Below are positions 26,645 through 34,929 of a stretch of 64,000 bases of DNA, piece after piece. Position 1 is the first letter of the stretch; every line of letters starts with the position of its first letter. The position numbers and the translations under genes are program-made. Source of the DNA: an uncultured Ruminococcus sp. (GTDB lineage: Bacteria > Bacillota > Clostridia > Oscillospirales > Ruminococcaceae); the NCBI GenBank assembly GCA_900539835.1, contig UQDR01000005.1:54189-118188 (forward strand), read 5' to 3'. The notes below the pieces were generated by a model. That model had not been told where the DNA came from. It ran no database searches and was given only the letters and a program-made list of their open reading frames with translations.

Positions 26645-26890
26645 ATGAGATTAGACAAATATTTAAAGGTTACTCGTCTGATAAAACGAAGGACTGTTGC
26701 AAATGAAGCCTGTGACGCTGGTAAAATTGAAGTAAACGATAAAACTGCTAGGGCTTCATATGATGTGAAAATCGGTGATATTATCACTATAAACATGGGG
26801 CAGCGTCCTCTTAAAGTAAAGGTTTTAAATGTTTCGGAATATGCTACCAAAGAAAACGCAGCTGAAAATTACACAATAATTGAAGATTAA
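26645..26890 (+). CDS. rqcP: S4-domain RNA-binding protein RqcP (YabO/Hsp15-like)
   Basis: An 81-residue S4 protein: MRLDKYLKVTRLIKRRTVAN is the S4 helix pair, and GKIEVNDKTARASYDVKIGD the binding strand. In Bacillus, YabO/RqcP binds stalled 50S-peptidyl-tRNA complexes and supports RqcH in C-terminal alanine tailing. GAAGGGAGA is the ribosome site. The yabN-yabO-like order with mazG supports the assignment. It is followed by a bidirectional terminator rather than by the sporulation genes yabP and yabQ found in Bacillus. Confidence 0.95.
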   Translation: MRLDKYLKVTRLIKRRTVANEACDAGKIEVNDKTARASYDVKIGDIITINMGQRPLKVKVLNVSEYATKENAAENYTIIED

Positions 26891-26893
26891 TAT

Positions 26894-26925
26894 GAAAAAA
26901 GGCGGTTCATTTGAACCGCCTTTTG
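26894..26925. terminator. Bidirectional terminator between rqcP and the lipoprotein gene
   Basis: AAAGGCGGTTCA and TGAACCGCCTTT form a perfect 12-bp stem with a two-base loop, with A/T flanks on both sides. It serves convergent rqcP (plus) and the lipoprotein gene (minus). Confidence 0.93.
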
Positions 26926-26936
26926 TATATTCAGTT

Positions 26937-28499
26937 TTATGCTGCCTTTTCACCGTCAAGGTCTTCATTCATATCGAACAAATAATCCTCATCATATTCA
27001 TAATAATCGTCTTCATAGTAATTATCGTCCGCACCGCTTTGTGTGATTGCATTTAAAGTATCCTCGCCAAGTACAGATTTTAAATTATCATAAAACTTCA
27101 TTATGTCACATGATGATATATATCTTTCCATATCATCTTCTTTGGTGATATTGTAAATCATTTCTGTTGGCAATGTAATATCAGAAGCATCTGTTTCTTC
27201 CATTGTCATAGAAATAGTTACAAAATCTTTATCTGACATGATGAATGCAAAAGAAACATCCATTTTATCCTTTGTGCTATTGGACTCAAGAACTATAGTC
27301 ATGTCCATTGGTTCTATACCTTCCTGTTCAGCGGTAACATCCGCTACAACCTTTCCGGAAAATACATTATCATTTTCAGCTACATCTATGTATGTTATTT
27401 TCATAGTTTCCTTAAGACCATTAGCATTTAAAACTGCATCAATATCGCCGTTGATTTTATTATCTTTTACAGTTAATGAGCCTGCCATTGAAAACTCAAA
27501 GCCTTCAGCTTTAAATGAATAATCCATAGCCATAACGTCGTCATCTTCAACAACAAGGATATTAACATATACATCTTCATCTTTTGTACTCCAGCCTCGA
27601 TATTTGCCGTCTTTGTCATAATAAACATTTATTGCAACTGATTCTTCTGCTGCATCACCAGTAACATCTTCGATGAAAGACTTTAAAGCTGAATCAAGAG
27701 CAGAGTTATATTCCTCTTCTGTAGCGCCCATTGAGATTGCGATATCTTTGATAAATGCGTCAGCCTTTGCTTTATCAACAACTGCAGATGCGATTGTTTT
27801 AACATCATTACCATTGATTTCATATGTTTTTGTATTATATTCATATTTATGTCCGTCGATTTCGCCGGAAATCTTATCGCCCTCTTTTGGCTCAGGAACT
27901 TTTTCTTTTATTAGGTCAACATAGCTCTTCATATCGTCTTCAAGCATCTTAAAATCAATATCTTTAAGGCAATTCAGCATTGTGTTATTAACAGAAACCC
28001 CTGAATTCATCATGCCGTTTTCGTTAGTCACAAGACTATTCTCCTGAGATTCCATTAGATTAACGATATCATCTTTTGACCCTGTCAGATAAGCGTCGCT
28101 CAGTTCAGGAATTTTTAAAAACATTGCTGCATTTTCATGGTCGATAACGCTATTAATAGAAACTAAAGTTTTTGAATCGTAGTTTACTGACATATCAGCA
28201 GAAGTTTTTTTGCCCTTTTGTTTCGTAGTGGTTGTAAAATCAACAGGCTTTAATTCATAACCTGCCAATTCACTGAACCCACTTCCGAATTCAATATTAG
28301 CATTTGCAGTATATGCAAATTCAAGTTCTCCTCTCATTGCTTTCTTTGCCTGTTCCAAGGTATTTGAAATGCTATGGGTGATATCCTTCACATTTTTTTC
28401 AGATGTCTTATTTCTTTCTTCATTATCTCCGCAGCCTGACGTTACGACTGATAATGCCATAACTCCGGCAAGCAAAGCTGCGATATAAGATTTTTTCAT
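26937..28499 (-). CDS. Secreted lipoprotein, paralogue of the SPDTG-anchored protein next to it
   Basis: A 520-residue predicted lipoprotein. The signal peptide is MKKSYIAALLAGVMALSVVT followed by SGCG, with Cys23 as the lipobox cysteine. The mature chain is rich in beta-strand-like repeats and ends in an acidic Tyr/Asp tail (DDNYYEDDYYEYDEDY). The segment LKPVDFTTTTKQKGKKTSAD, with the later DHENAAMFLKIPELSDAYL, aligns closely with IKPIDASALIQQKDKKTSAD and DHENEIAYLKIPEINNAYL in the neighbour at 28638-30377, showing a duplication. GGAGGAG is the ribosome site. No enzymatic motif is recognised; a surface or cell-wall role is inferred only. Confidence 0.85.
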   Translation of the reverse strand: MKKSYIAALLAGVMALSVVTSGCGDNEERNKTSEKNVKDITHSISNTLEQAKKAMRGELEFAYTANANIEFGSGFSELAGYELKPVDFTTTTKQKGKKTSADMSVNYDSKTLVSINSVIDHENAAMFLKIPELSDAYLTGSKDDIVNLMESQENSLVTNENGMMNSGVSVNNTMLNCLKDIDFKMLEDDMKSYVDLIKEKVPEPKEGDKISGEIDGHKYEYNTKTYEINGNDVKTIASAVVDKAKADAFIKDIAISMGATEEEYNSALDSALKSFIEDVTGDAAEESVAINVYYDKDGKYRGWSTKDEDVYVNILVVEDDDVMAMDYSFKAEGFEFSMAGSLTVKDNKINGDIDAVLNANGLKETMKITYIDVAENDNVFSGKVVADVTAEQEGIEPMDMTIVLESNSTKDKMDVSFAFIMSDKDFVTISMTMEETDASDITLPTEMIYNITKEDDMERYISSCDIMKFYDNLKSVLGEDTLNAITQSGADDNYYEDDYYEYDEDYLFDMNEDLDGEKAA

Positions 28500-28600
28500 A
28501 TATTACTCCTCCTTATTTCCAACACAAGTGTGTACTAATAATATACCACACTTTCGACAAACAGTCAATAGTGAAAACAACCAATAAATAGATAATCAAA

Positions 28601-28626
28601 CAAAAGGGGACAAGCAAGTGTCCCCT
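28601..28626 (-). terminator. Terminator after the SPDTG-protein gene
   Basis: Perfect 7-bp stem GGGGACA / TGTCCCC with a six-base loop, followed on the minus strand by TTTTGTTT. It separates the two paralogous genes, so they are not one transcript unless read-through occurs. Confidence 0.85.
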
Positions 28627-28637
28627 TCAGAATAATA

Positions 28638-30377
28638 CTATTTTTTCTTTGAAGCTATCACAGCAAAACCAGTTAAGATAACTGCTGCAAGAGAAATGCC
28701 GACTGCTGAGCCTGTATCAGGGCTTTTATCCTTATTAGAATCTGAGACAGGTTTTTTGGAAGTTACATCTCCGTTACCAGATGAGTTGGGCTTATCTGTT
28801 GAATCGAGTTCAGAATCAGGAACCGGTTCAGGATCTATCATCATTTCACCAAACAATTCATTAAACAGCTCATCACCCAACACGTTCTTTAAATTCATTA
28901 AGAATCCTTGAAGATCAGATGAAGCGGCATATTCAGCGATATCCGACAGGCTTCCCATAGAATATACATTTTCAGTAGGTATCATGATATCATTCGGAAC
29001 TGTTTTTTCTCCTGTTAAAGTCAAAGACATTATTTCATTTCCATTTTGGGATTTAACATAAGTAATATTAATTTTATCGGCTGTGCTGGATGAAGTTATA
29101 ATTTTTTCTGTAAATTCTGCGTCTTCATCCTCATAAAGCTTGCTCTCTGTACAGGTTTTAATTACTCCGGAGAATACTCCGTTTTCAAAAGAAACATTAT
29201 TAAACTCGGTTAATTCTGAGTCATATGTACCGTCGCTGTATTCTGTTTTATTCTCAAACGAACCATTAAACAGATTTCCATCGGCTGTTACCCAGCCTTT
29301 TGTTGTTTCAGATGCAGTAAGTCCCTCATAAACTTCCTGAATTGTTGCAGTTTCAATGCCTATAAAGTTACCGTCTTCTACAAAAATTGCTTTATAATCA
29401 TCATCTACTGCTAATCCGACGATATTTTCACCGTTCATATAAACAGTAATTGTCATTTTGTCCTCAATCTCAGACGGGCGCATATCATTTACGCCTTTGA
29501 CAATTTCATCAATCACAGCTGAATACTCTGTCTCGCTTATACCAAGCTGAAGTGCAATGCTTTTTATGATATCATCATTCTTTACCTTATCAGCAGCGTC
29601 ATTAACGATAGCCTGAATATCCGCACCTGTAATTGTATAAACTTGAGATGAATAGTTATACTTATGTCCGTTTATTTCACCCTCAAGATTATCGCCGTTT
29701 TCCACAGAAATTTTTGATTCGATTATATCAAGATAGCTCAGGATATCCTCTTCAAGAGCTTCCAAATCAATATTTTCGATAATGTTGAGAATTTTTTCGA
29801 TATCTAAATCCTCTAAAGCATCTTCATCCTCATAACCGTCGTCATATTCATCATCATAATCAAAATCATCTTCATAACCATAGTCATCATCATCATTGCC
29901 ATCAGATGGGAACAGCGCATTAATCAGAGCACCAAAATTATATAACTCACCATTTTTTACAGAAAGATAAGCATTATTTATCTCAGGAATCTTTAAATAT
30001 GCTATTTCATTTTCATGGTCATAAACTGCATTTAAAGTAACTGCACTTTTAGCATCATATTTAACATTCACATCAGCTGAGGTTTTTTTATCCTTTTGCT
30101 GAATTAAAGCTGAGGCATCAATCGGTTTGATTCCCATTTCAGTTTCTGAAAGCTTGAGATTTAAATTTGCATTATAAGCAAACTCAGAATTCCCCTCCAT
30201 AGTGGCATTCAAGCTATCAAAAGCTTCAGATAAACTGCTCAAAGTATTTTGAAGAGCATCAGAAATTTCATTTGACGCATTAATGCCTATTGATGAAACA
30301 GCGCTTACACCTGAAGCTGCGACTGCTAATGCTGAAGCTCCGGAAAGCGCTTTTGTAAAAATAGACTTTCTTAACAT
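28638..30377 (-). CDS. Surface protein with a C-terminal SPDTG sortase signal, paralogue of the adjacent lipoprotein
   Basis: A 579-residue protein with an N-terminal signal peptide (hydrophobic core ALSGASALAVAASGVSAV) and a C-terminal cell-wall sorting region: SPDTG, then a hydrophobic helix AVGISLAAVILTGFAVIA, then SKKK. The Ser-Pro-x-Thr-Gly form is known for clostridial class B sortases, and such a sortase is encoded at 49091-50167. An aspartate-rich stretch (residues about 155-190, with DDDDYGYEDD) lies in the first half. It lacks the lipobox of its neighbour and instead ends in a sortase anchor. AAAGGA is the ribosome site. Function unknown. Confidence 0.85.
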   Translation of the reverse strand: MLRKSIFTKALSGASALAVAASGVSAVSSIGINASNEISDALQNTLSSLSEAFDSLNATMEGNSEFAYNANLNLKLSETEMGIKPIDASALIQQKDKKTSADVNVKYDAKSAVTLNAVYDHENEIAYLKIPEINNAYLSVKNGELYNFGALINALFPSDGNDDDDYGYEDDFDYDDEYDDGYEDEDALEDLDIEKILNIIENIDLEALEEDILSYLDIIESKISVENGDNLEGEINGHKYNYSSQVYTITGADIQAIVNDAADKVKNDDIIKSIALQLGISETEYSAVIDEIVKGVNDMRPSEIEDKMTITVYMNGENIVGLAVDDDYKAIFVEDGNFIGIETATIQEVYEGLTASETTKGWVTADGNLFNGSFENKTEYSDGTYDSELTEFNNVSFENGVFSGVIKTCTESKLYEDEDAEFTEKIITSSSTADKINITYVKSQNGNEIMSLTLTGEKTVPNDIMIPTENVYSMGSLSDIAEYAASSDLQGFLMNLKNVLGDELFNELFGEMMIDPEPVPDSELDSTDKPNSSGNGDVTSKKPVSDSNKDKSPDTGSAVGISLAAVILTGFAVIASKKK

Positions 30378-30493
30378 AATATCTCATTCCTTTCGTATTT
30401 TTTCGACATTATTTGCTAATATTAATATATCATAAACTTACAAATAAGTCAACAACAATTTTGATAAATTCATAAAATTTTGCTTCTGCGGAC

Positions 30494-30526
30494 TAAAAAA
30501 GGAAGACTGTTAAAAGACTTCCTTTG
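30494..30526 (-). terminator. Terminator after the YesL-like gene
   Basis: AAAGGAAG and CTTCCTTT form an 8-bp stem around a loop of about 10 bases that can pair further; six A/T follow. It lies 7 bases beyond the stop of the YesL-like gene on the minus strand. Confidence 0.85.
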
Positions 30527-30533
30527 ATAAATA

Positions 30534-31352
30534 TTATTTAATAACCTTACCTTTTTTCCCTGTCTCTTTTTTATCGGGAATAGTTTCGATCTGAGGATTA
30601 TCTTCAAAGACTGCTTCATCCTCTTTTACTTTAAGATAATCAAACTCCGGATTATCCTCTCCTCTGCTGTCATAATAAGGTTGGATAACATATTTTCTTA
30701 TAACCGGATAACAGTTAAACGCTGTTACGAAGCATAAAAACGACAACGGCCAGAAAACCACCAAAAAGATTGAGAACGGATAAACCAAAAGAACAATTGC
30801 AATAACCAAAACCCATACAAGAAGTGTAAACAGGCTGCTCTTTATTCCCAAGCTTACAAGGAACATTGAGTTTTTCAAAATTTGCTTCATCTTAAGATTT
30901 GTAGAAACTATCATAAGATAGATATAAAAATGCATCATAAAAAACAAGATCATAAGGCTTATACAAATAACCAAAGGTATATATATCATTGAATTTTGCT
31001 GAGCCCATGCAAAATATGTTGGAATTCCAACACAAAAGGCGGCACCAAACAATATATCAATCAGACCCATTAAAAAACTTTGTTTAAAGCATTTTTTAAA
31101 GGTATCAATAAAATCGCCTAAGACAAATGCATTTCTTTCCTGTGAATAGTTTCTTGCGACCTTAGTCATTGCAGCTGTTGCCGGTCCGAAAGTTACCACG
31201 GGAATACAGAAAATCACATAAATAATATTAAGCTGTATTAGTTTCCAGACTCGTCTTCCGTAAATCTCGAAAAACTTAAAAATCCCTTTCTTATCCATCG
31301 GGGCTTTAGGTATTCCTTTTCCGGGTGTTTCATAATTTCCGAACAAAGACAT
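30534..31352 (-). CDS. YesL/DUF624-like integral membrane protein
   Basis: A 272-residue protein with about five hydrophobic helices and the DUF624 pattern: YGRRVWKLIQLNIIYVIFCI, then PVVTFGPATAAMTKVARNYS, followed by a cytoplasmic loop and a helix-rich core (FLMGLIDILFGAAFCVGIP). The acidic/basic C-terminal tail (about residues 230-272) is not membrane-bound. The ATG at 31352 has GGAAAG 6 bases upstream, so longer starts are unnecessary. Family members lie near sugar transporters in Bacillus; here no such genes adjoin. It follows spoIIM on the same strand with a gap of 63 bases. Confidence 0.85.
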   Translation of the reverse strand: MSLFGNYETPGKGIPKAPMDKKGIFKFFEIYGRRVWKLIQLNIIYVIFCIPVVTFGPATAAMTKVARNYSQERNAFVLGDFIDTFKKCFKQSFLMGLIDILFGAAFCVGIPTYFAWAQQNSMIYIPLVICISLMILFFMMHFYIYLMIVSTNLKMKQILKNSMFLVSLGIKSSLFTLLVWVLVIAIVLLVYPFSIFLVVFWPLSFLCFVTAFNCYPVIRKYVIQPYYDSRGEDNPEFDYLKVKEDEAVFEDNPQIETIPDKKETGKKGKVIK

Positions 31353-31415
31353 TTTTATCTTTCCTTTCCCAAACACTGAAATATTTCAGGTTTCAATTTA
31401 AACAAAAATATTTTA

Positions 31416-32021
31416 TTAAAGACTTCCTGCAAAAACCACTGTACAAACACAGTCAACTGCCGCTGACACTGCGACGACCGCTTCAAGCACCAAGAATTTA
31501 GCTGCATATAGCTTTACAGTCGGAAGCAGCCCGTCGCTTTGCTTTATTGAAAGGGCGTCTGACATAAGGATATTAGACAGTCCGATTGCTTCCCTGACAC
31601 CCATTAACAGGGCATACATCGATATAACTGTACATGGCAGAATAATCAACAGGCATGTAAGCATTCCGCCTTTACCGCTTTGTGTATAAACCTGTGCTAT
31701 AGTAACGCCCAGTCCTAATCCTTTAATCAATGGAATCATTAATTCCACAGGCTGAGCAATTGCTGAAAATCCAAGCACAAAGGCTGAACCAAGAAAAATC
31801 GTGGAGCTTGTAAACGACTTTATTAAGATATGGGCGAAGTCCTGATTTTTTCGCATATCTATAAAATTCTCCTGAGCAAGAGCCATTTGCTTTAAAAAAT
31901 CCTCACTCATAAAACAATATGACATAACACCTAAAAGCACACCCAAAATTGCTATTCCGGCAAGGAACGCAAAAAAATTATTTTTATGTATAAAATCGCT
32001 GCTTGTCCTCAAATTCTGCAT
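31416..32021 (-). CDS. spoIIM: Stage II sporulation protein M
   Basis: SpoIIM is a membrane scaffold of the SpoIID-SpoIIM-SpoIIP complex that degrades peptidoglycan during engulfment. The 201-residue protein has five hydrophobic segments (NFFAFLAGIAILGVLLGVMS, IFLGSAFVLGFSAIAQP and others) and the family pattern GGMLTCLLIILPCTVISM. The ATG at 32021 has a GGAGTG 8 bases upstream; in-frame codons before it are not needed. SpoIID is encoded at 46.5-47.8 kb, but SpoIIP is not in this window. Upstream proC is on the same strand, with a gap of 54 bases. Confidence 0.9.
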   Translation of the reverse strand: MQNLRTSSDFIHKNNFFAFLAGIAILGVLLGVMSYCFMSEDFLKQMALAQENFIDMRKNQDFAHILIKSFTSSTIFLGSAFVLGFSAIAQPVELMIPLIKGLGLGVTIAQVYTQSGKGGMLTCLLIILPCTVISMYALLMGVREAIGLSNILMSDALSIKQSDGLLPTVKLYAAKFLVLEAVVAVSAAVDCVCTVVFAGSL

Positions 32022-32075
32022 ACACATCACTCCAAAAAAGATATGGTAATATATATGCTGTAACAAGGTTAAAAA

Positions 32076-32876
32076 TTACTTGGAAAGCTCATATGCTCTT
32101 TTAGTGCAAGCCTTGCAGGCATTGTTTACTGTTTTCTCAAGATTTCCTTCACGGAGCTGTTCAAGACCTGCGATAGTTGTACCGCCTTTGGATGACACCA
32201 TAGTAATCAGCTCTTCAATAGAACTGCCGCTGTCTGTAATCATTTTTGCAGATCCTATCAGAGTTTTTGCAAATAAAGCTTTTGCGACTTCTTCGCTTAT
32301 ATTTTCTGACTTTGCATAATCTATAAATGCTTTTGCATACAGATAGATAAACGCAGGTGATGACCCATTTATAGCAATTATCTCTTTCATTTTATCCTTT
32401 GGCACAACTGCATATACTCCACAAGAGCCAAAGATTTTACACACAAGGTCAAACTCCTCGGCCGACACACTATCTGATTTTGCCAATGCTGTTGCGCCCT
32501 CACCCAAAAGCAATGGTGTATTAGGCATAACAAGCACAACTTTTGCATTTTCAATTGTTTTTGAAGCTATATAATCATCTGAAATTCCTGCACATATCGA
32601 CACGATAACTGTATTTTCATTTACTGAAGCTGAGATTTCTTCAAGCACCTCATCGAGCTGCTGCGGCTTCACTGCGAGAAAAACAAATTTTGATTTTATA
32701 ACGATATCTGCTGCATTCTCACATGGAGCAACACCGATTTTCACTGCTCTTTCCAAAGACGGAGCATATTTATCAAAAGCAAATAATGAGATATCTTTTC
32801 CCATAGGGGAACCGACAATTCCTTTCATTATGGCATATCCCATATTACCGGCGCCGATAAAGCCTACATTTATCAT
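32076..32876 (-). CDS. proC: Pyrroline-5-carboxylate reductase
   Basis: Catalyses the last step of proline synthesis with NAD(P)H. The 266-residue protein starts MINVGFIGAGNMGYAIMKGI, the Rossmann signature, and carries VFLAVKPQQLDEV, VSICAGIS, MPNTPLLLGEGATAL and the C-terminal family signature GSSIEELITMVSSKGGTTIA, the proline-site helix. The ATG at 32876 has AAAGGA 6 bases before it. It lies between folT and spoIIM on the same strand. No other proline gene is adjacent. Confidence 0.96.
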   Translation of the reverse strand: MINVGFIGAGNMGYAIMKGIVGSPMGKDISLFAFDKYAPSLERAVKIGVAPCENAADIVIKSKFVFLAVKPQQLDEVLEEISASVNENTVIVSICAGISDDYIASKTIENAKVVLVMPNTPLLLGEGATALAKSDSVSAEEFDLVCKIFGSCGVYAVVPKDKMKEIIAINGSSPAFIYLYAKAFIDYAKSENISEEVAKALFAKTLIGSAKMITDSGSSIEELITMVSSKGGTTIAGLEQLREGNLEKTVNNACKACTKRAYELSK

Positions 32877-32982
32877 AAGAACAATCCTTTCAGCAAAAAA
32901 ATACTTGCTTTTATTATACAACAATCTGCACAATAAAGCAAGTATATTTTTAGAGTTTTTACATAAAACAGTTTTAAATGAA

Positions 32983-33591
32983 TCAAGCAGTTTTTCTCAT
33001 AAACACCTTTATGTAGGTCTGTTTAGCCATGGGGAGTATCATGACTGAAAGTGCTATTTCAATAGGAAACATAATTCCGTTTTTAATAAGTCTCGGCACC
33101 ATCCATATACCGAATGCCGACCACTCTGAAGCGGACATAAATGGGAAGTTCTTATTCTGATAACAATAATACAAAACTATTGAATTAAGAATCAGCTGAC
33201 AAATAATAACCACTATTGTTCTTGCAATAACAGTATTAACAATCAATGACTTATTTGTGGTCTTTTTATAAAGCATTACGCCATAGATAAGACCTGCAAT
33301 AATTTTCACAAGCAGCAATCCGAAGTTATAATCTCTTGCTTTAAAGCCGTCCAAGAAATACCCGATAATGTCTACGCTGACACTTCCCATTATAGAAAGC
33401 ACGGGACCATAGAGCATACCAATTATCATTGCACCGAGAAAAGCAAAATTAATTCTCAGGTCGGCAGAAACATTAATAGTCAGATTTCTCAATACTATTG
33501 CCAATGCCACAAACAGTCCCGATACCGTTAAGGTTGAGACCTTTTTCAGTTCCTTTGCAGAATCTGAAAACAATAAAAAAAAGCTCTTCAT
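32983..33591 (-). CDS. folT: Folate ECF transporter S component
   Basis: The substrate-binding S component that captures folate and docks on an energy-coupling module encoded elsewhere. The 202-residue protein has six predicted hydrophobic segments. The N-terminal VSGLFVALAIVLRNLTINVS and LRINFAFLGAMIIGMLYGPV match folate-type S components. The assignment is strengthened by a THF riboswitch directly upstream (33663-33775). GGAGG lies 7 bases before the ATG. The folate supply may matter to purN and the AICAR transformylase, both folate-using, but they are far away. Confidence 0.93.
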   Translation of the reverse strand: MKSFFLLFSDSAKELKKVSTLTVSGLFVALAIVLRNLTINVSADLRINFAFLGAMIIGMLYGPVLSIMGSVSVDIIGYFLDGFKARDYNFGLLLVKIIAGLIYGVMLYKKTTNKSLIVNTVIARTIVVIICQLILNSIVLYYCYQNKNFPFMSASEWSAFGIWMVPRLIKNGIMFPIEIALSVMILPMAKQTYIKVFMRKTA

Positions 33592-33598
33592 AATAATA

Positions 33599-33645
33599 CC
33601 TCCTTATCTTATGCGAGCAATGTTGTGCTTTGTGCATAACCGGAG
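33599..33645 (-). promoter_or_regulatory. Candidate ribosome-site sequestering hairpin downstream of the THF aptamer
   Basis: On the minus strand CTCCGGTTATGC (complement of 33634-33645) can pair with GCATAAGATAAGGAG: TTATGC with GCATAA (6 bp) and CTCC with the ribosome-site GGAG, with an internal loop between. This would hide the folT ribosome site. No terminator is visible between aptamer and gene, so control of translation is the likely mode. Confidence 0.5.
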
Positions 33646-33662
33646 CTGGTGAAAAGCTTCTA

Positions 33663-33775
33663 ATTACACATTCAGCGGGATGCGAAACCTGCACCGCAAA
33701 GGATCTCTCCTCTTTCGTCCTGTTGGCAACTCCCCGTCCCTCAGGCACTTAACGCACAGATTTCTACTCTGTAAT
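33663..33775 (-). promoter_or_regulatory. Tetrahydrofolate riboswitch upstream of folT
   Basis: The minus strand shows the THF aptamer core: GCGTTAAGTGCC (complement of 33744-33755), a variable arm, then GCGGTG (33692-33697) and GCATCCCGCT (33674-33683). P1 can form from ATTACA with TGTAAT at the ends, and P2 from GAAATCTG with CAGGTTTC. The motif order follows the class found upstream of folT in Clostridia and lactobacilli, for which crystal structures from Streptococcus mutans and Eubacterium siraeum are known. It is expected to lower folT expression when THF is plentiful. Confidence 0.93.
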
Positions 33776-33829
33776 ATGCAAGCTATCCCAATAAAATTTT
33801 AGGACAGCTGTATATTCAATTAATAAAAT

Positions 33830-34792
33830 TTAAAATGCAGTTTTATAAAGGATATCATACAAATCGTCATCAAAAGGCTTTTTCATTGAAAGTGCCTCCT
33901 GAATATCAACATCATAAATCTTATTATCCTTTAATCCTACTACTCTGTTGCCTATTCCCTGTTCAAGCAATTCAACTGCATGATAGCCCATTGCTGTAGC
34001 CATAACTCTGTCACGTACTGTTGGATTTCCGCCTCTCTGTACATGACCCAAAATTGTAGCTCTGGACTCTATTCCTGTAAGTGCTTCGAGCTTATTACAG
34101 ATTTCTTCTGTTTTTCCTACGCCCTCGGCAACAATTATTATAAAGTGAGTTTTTCCACTCTTTGAAGTTTCAAGCATATTCTGAGCTATCTGCTTCAAGT
34201 CATAACCTTTTTCAAGAGTAATGCAAGCCTCAGCACCAACTGCCATTGCTACATTTATTGCAATGTATCCTGCATTTCTTCCCATTACCTCAACAACAGA
34301 GCATCTGTCGTGAGATTGTGCTGTATCACGAATCTTATCAATCATCTCCATAGCTGTATTCATTGCTGTATCATAACCGATAGTATATTCTGTACAAGCT
34401 ATATCATTATCAATTGTGCCCGGAAGTCCGATACAAGGAATTCCTGCTGCTGACAAATCTGCCGCACCTCTGAAGGAACCGTCACCGCCGATTACTACTA
34501 TGCCGTCAAGTCCCATTTTAACACAGTTATCCTTAGCCTTCATAACTCCCGCCGGATCACGGAACTCATGACATCTTGCTGTATAAAGACAAGTACCTCC
34601 GCGCTGGATAATTCCAGAAACGGATCTTGCATTCATTTCAATAACATCGCCGTTAAGAAGACCATTATATCCTCTCTTAACGCCAACTACTTCTATGCCC
34701 TTCTGCAAAGCTGCTCTTGCAACTGCACGGACAGCGGCATTCATTCCCGGAGCATCTCCTCCGCTTGTTAAAACACCTATTTTCTTAGCCAT
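33830..34792 (-). CDS. pfkA: ATP-dependent 6-phosphofructokinase
   Basis: Phosphorylates fructose-6-phosphate in glycolysis. The 320-residue protein begins MAKKIGVLTSGGDAPGMNAA, has GLLNGDVIEMNARSVSGIIQ, the ATP-binding IVVIGGDGSFRGA, and the catalytic LPGTIDNDIACTEYTIGYDT; GGDGS is the form seen in ATP-dependent enzymes. The ATG at 34792 has GGAGG 8 bases upstream. Length matches the bacterial family exactly. It is not linked to other glycolytic genes here. Confidence 0.98.
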   Translation of the reverse strand: MAKKIGVLTSGGDAPGMNAAVRAVARAALQKGIEVVGVKRGYNGLLNGDVIEMNARSVSGIIQRGGTCLYTARCHEFRDPAGVMKAKDNCVKMGLDGIVVIGGDGSFRGAADLSAAGIPCIGLPGTIDNDIACTEYTIGYDTAMNTAMEMIDKIRDTAQSHDRCSVVEVMGRNAGYIAINVAMAVGAEACITLEKGYDLKQIAQNMLETSKSGKTHFIIIVAEGVGKTEEICNKLEALTGIESRATILGHVQRGGNPTVRDRVMATAMGYHAVELLEQGIGNRVVGLKDNKIYDVDIQEALSMKKPFDDDLYDILYKTAF

Positions 34793-34929
34793 TACTGATT
34801 CCTCCATATATATGGCAATCCATACCAATAAAATATTACACCTAATACTATAATATCATATCACAATCTAAATTTCATGTCAAGGACTTTACCGTTTTTT
34901 CACAAAAAATTAAACGTTTTCGTAAGTAT

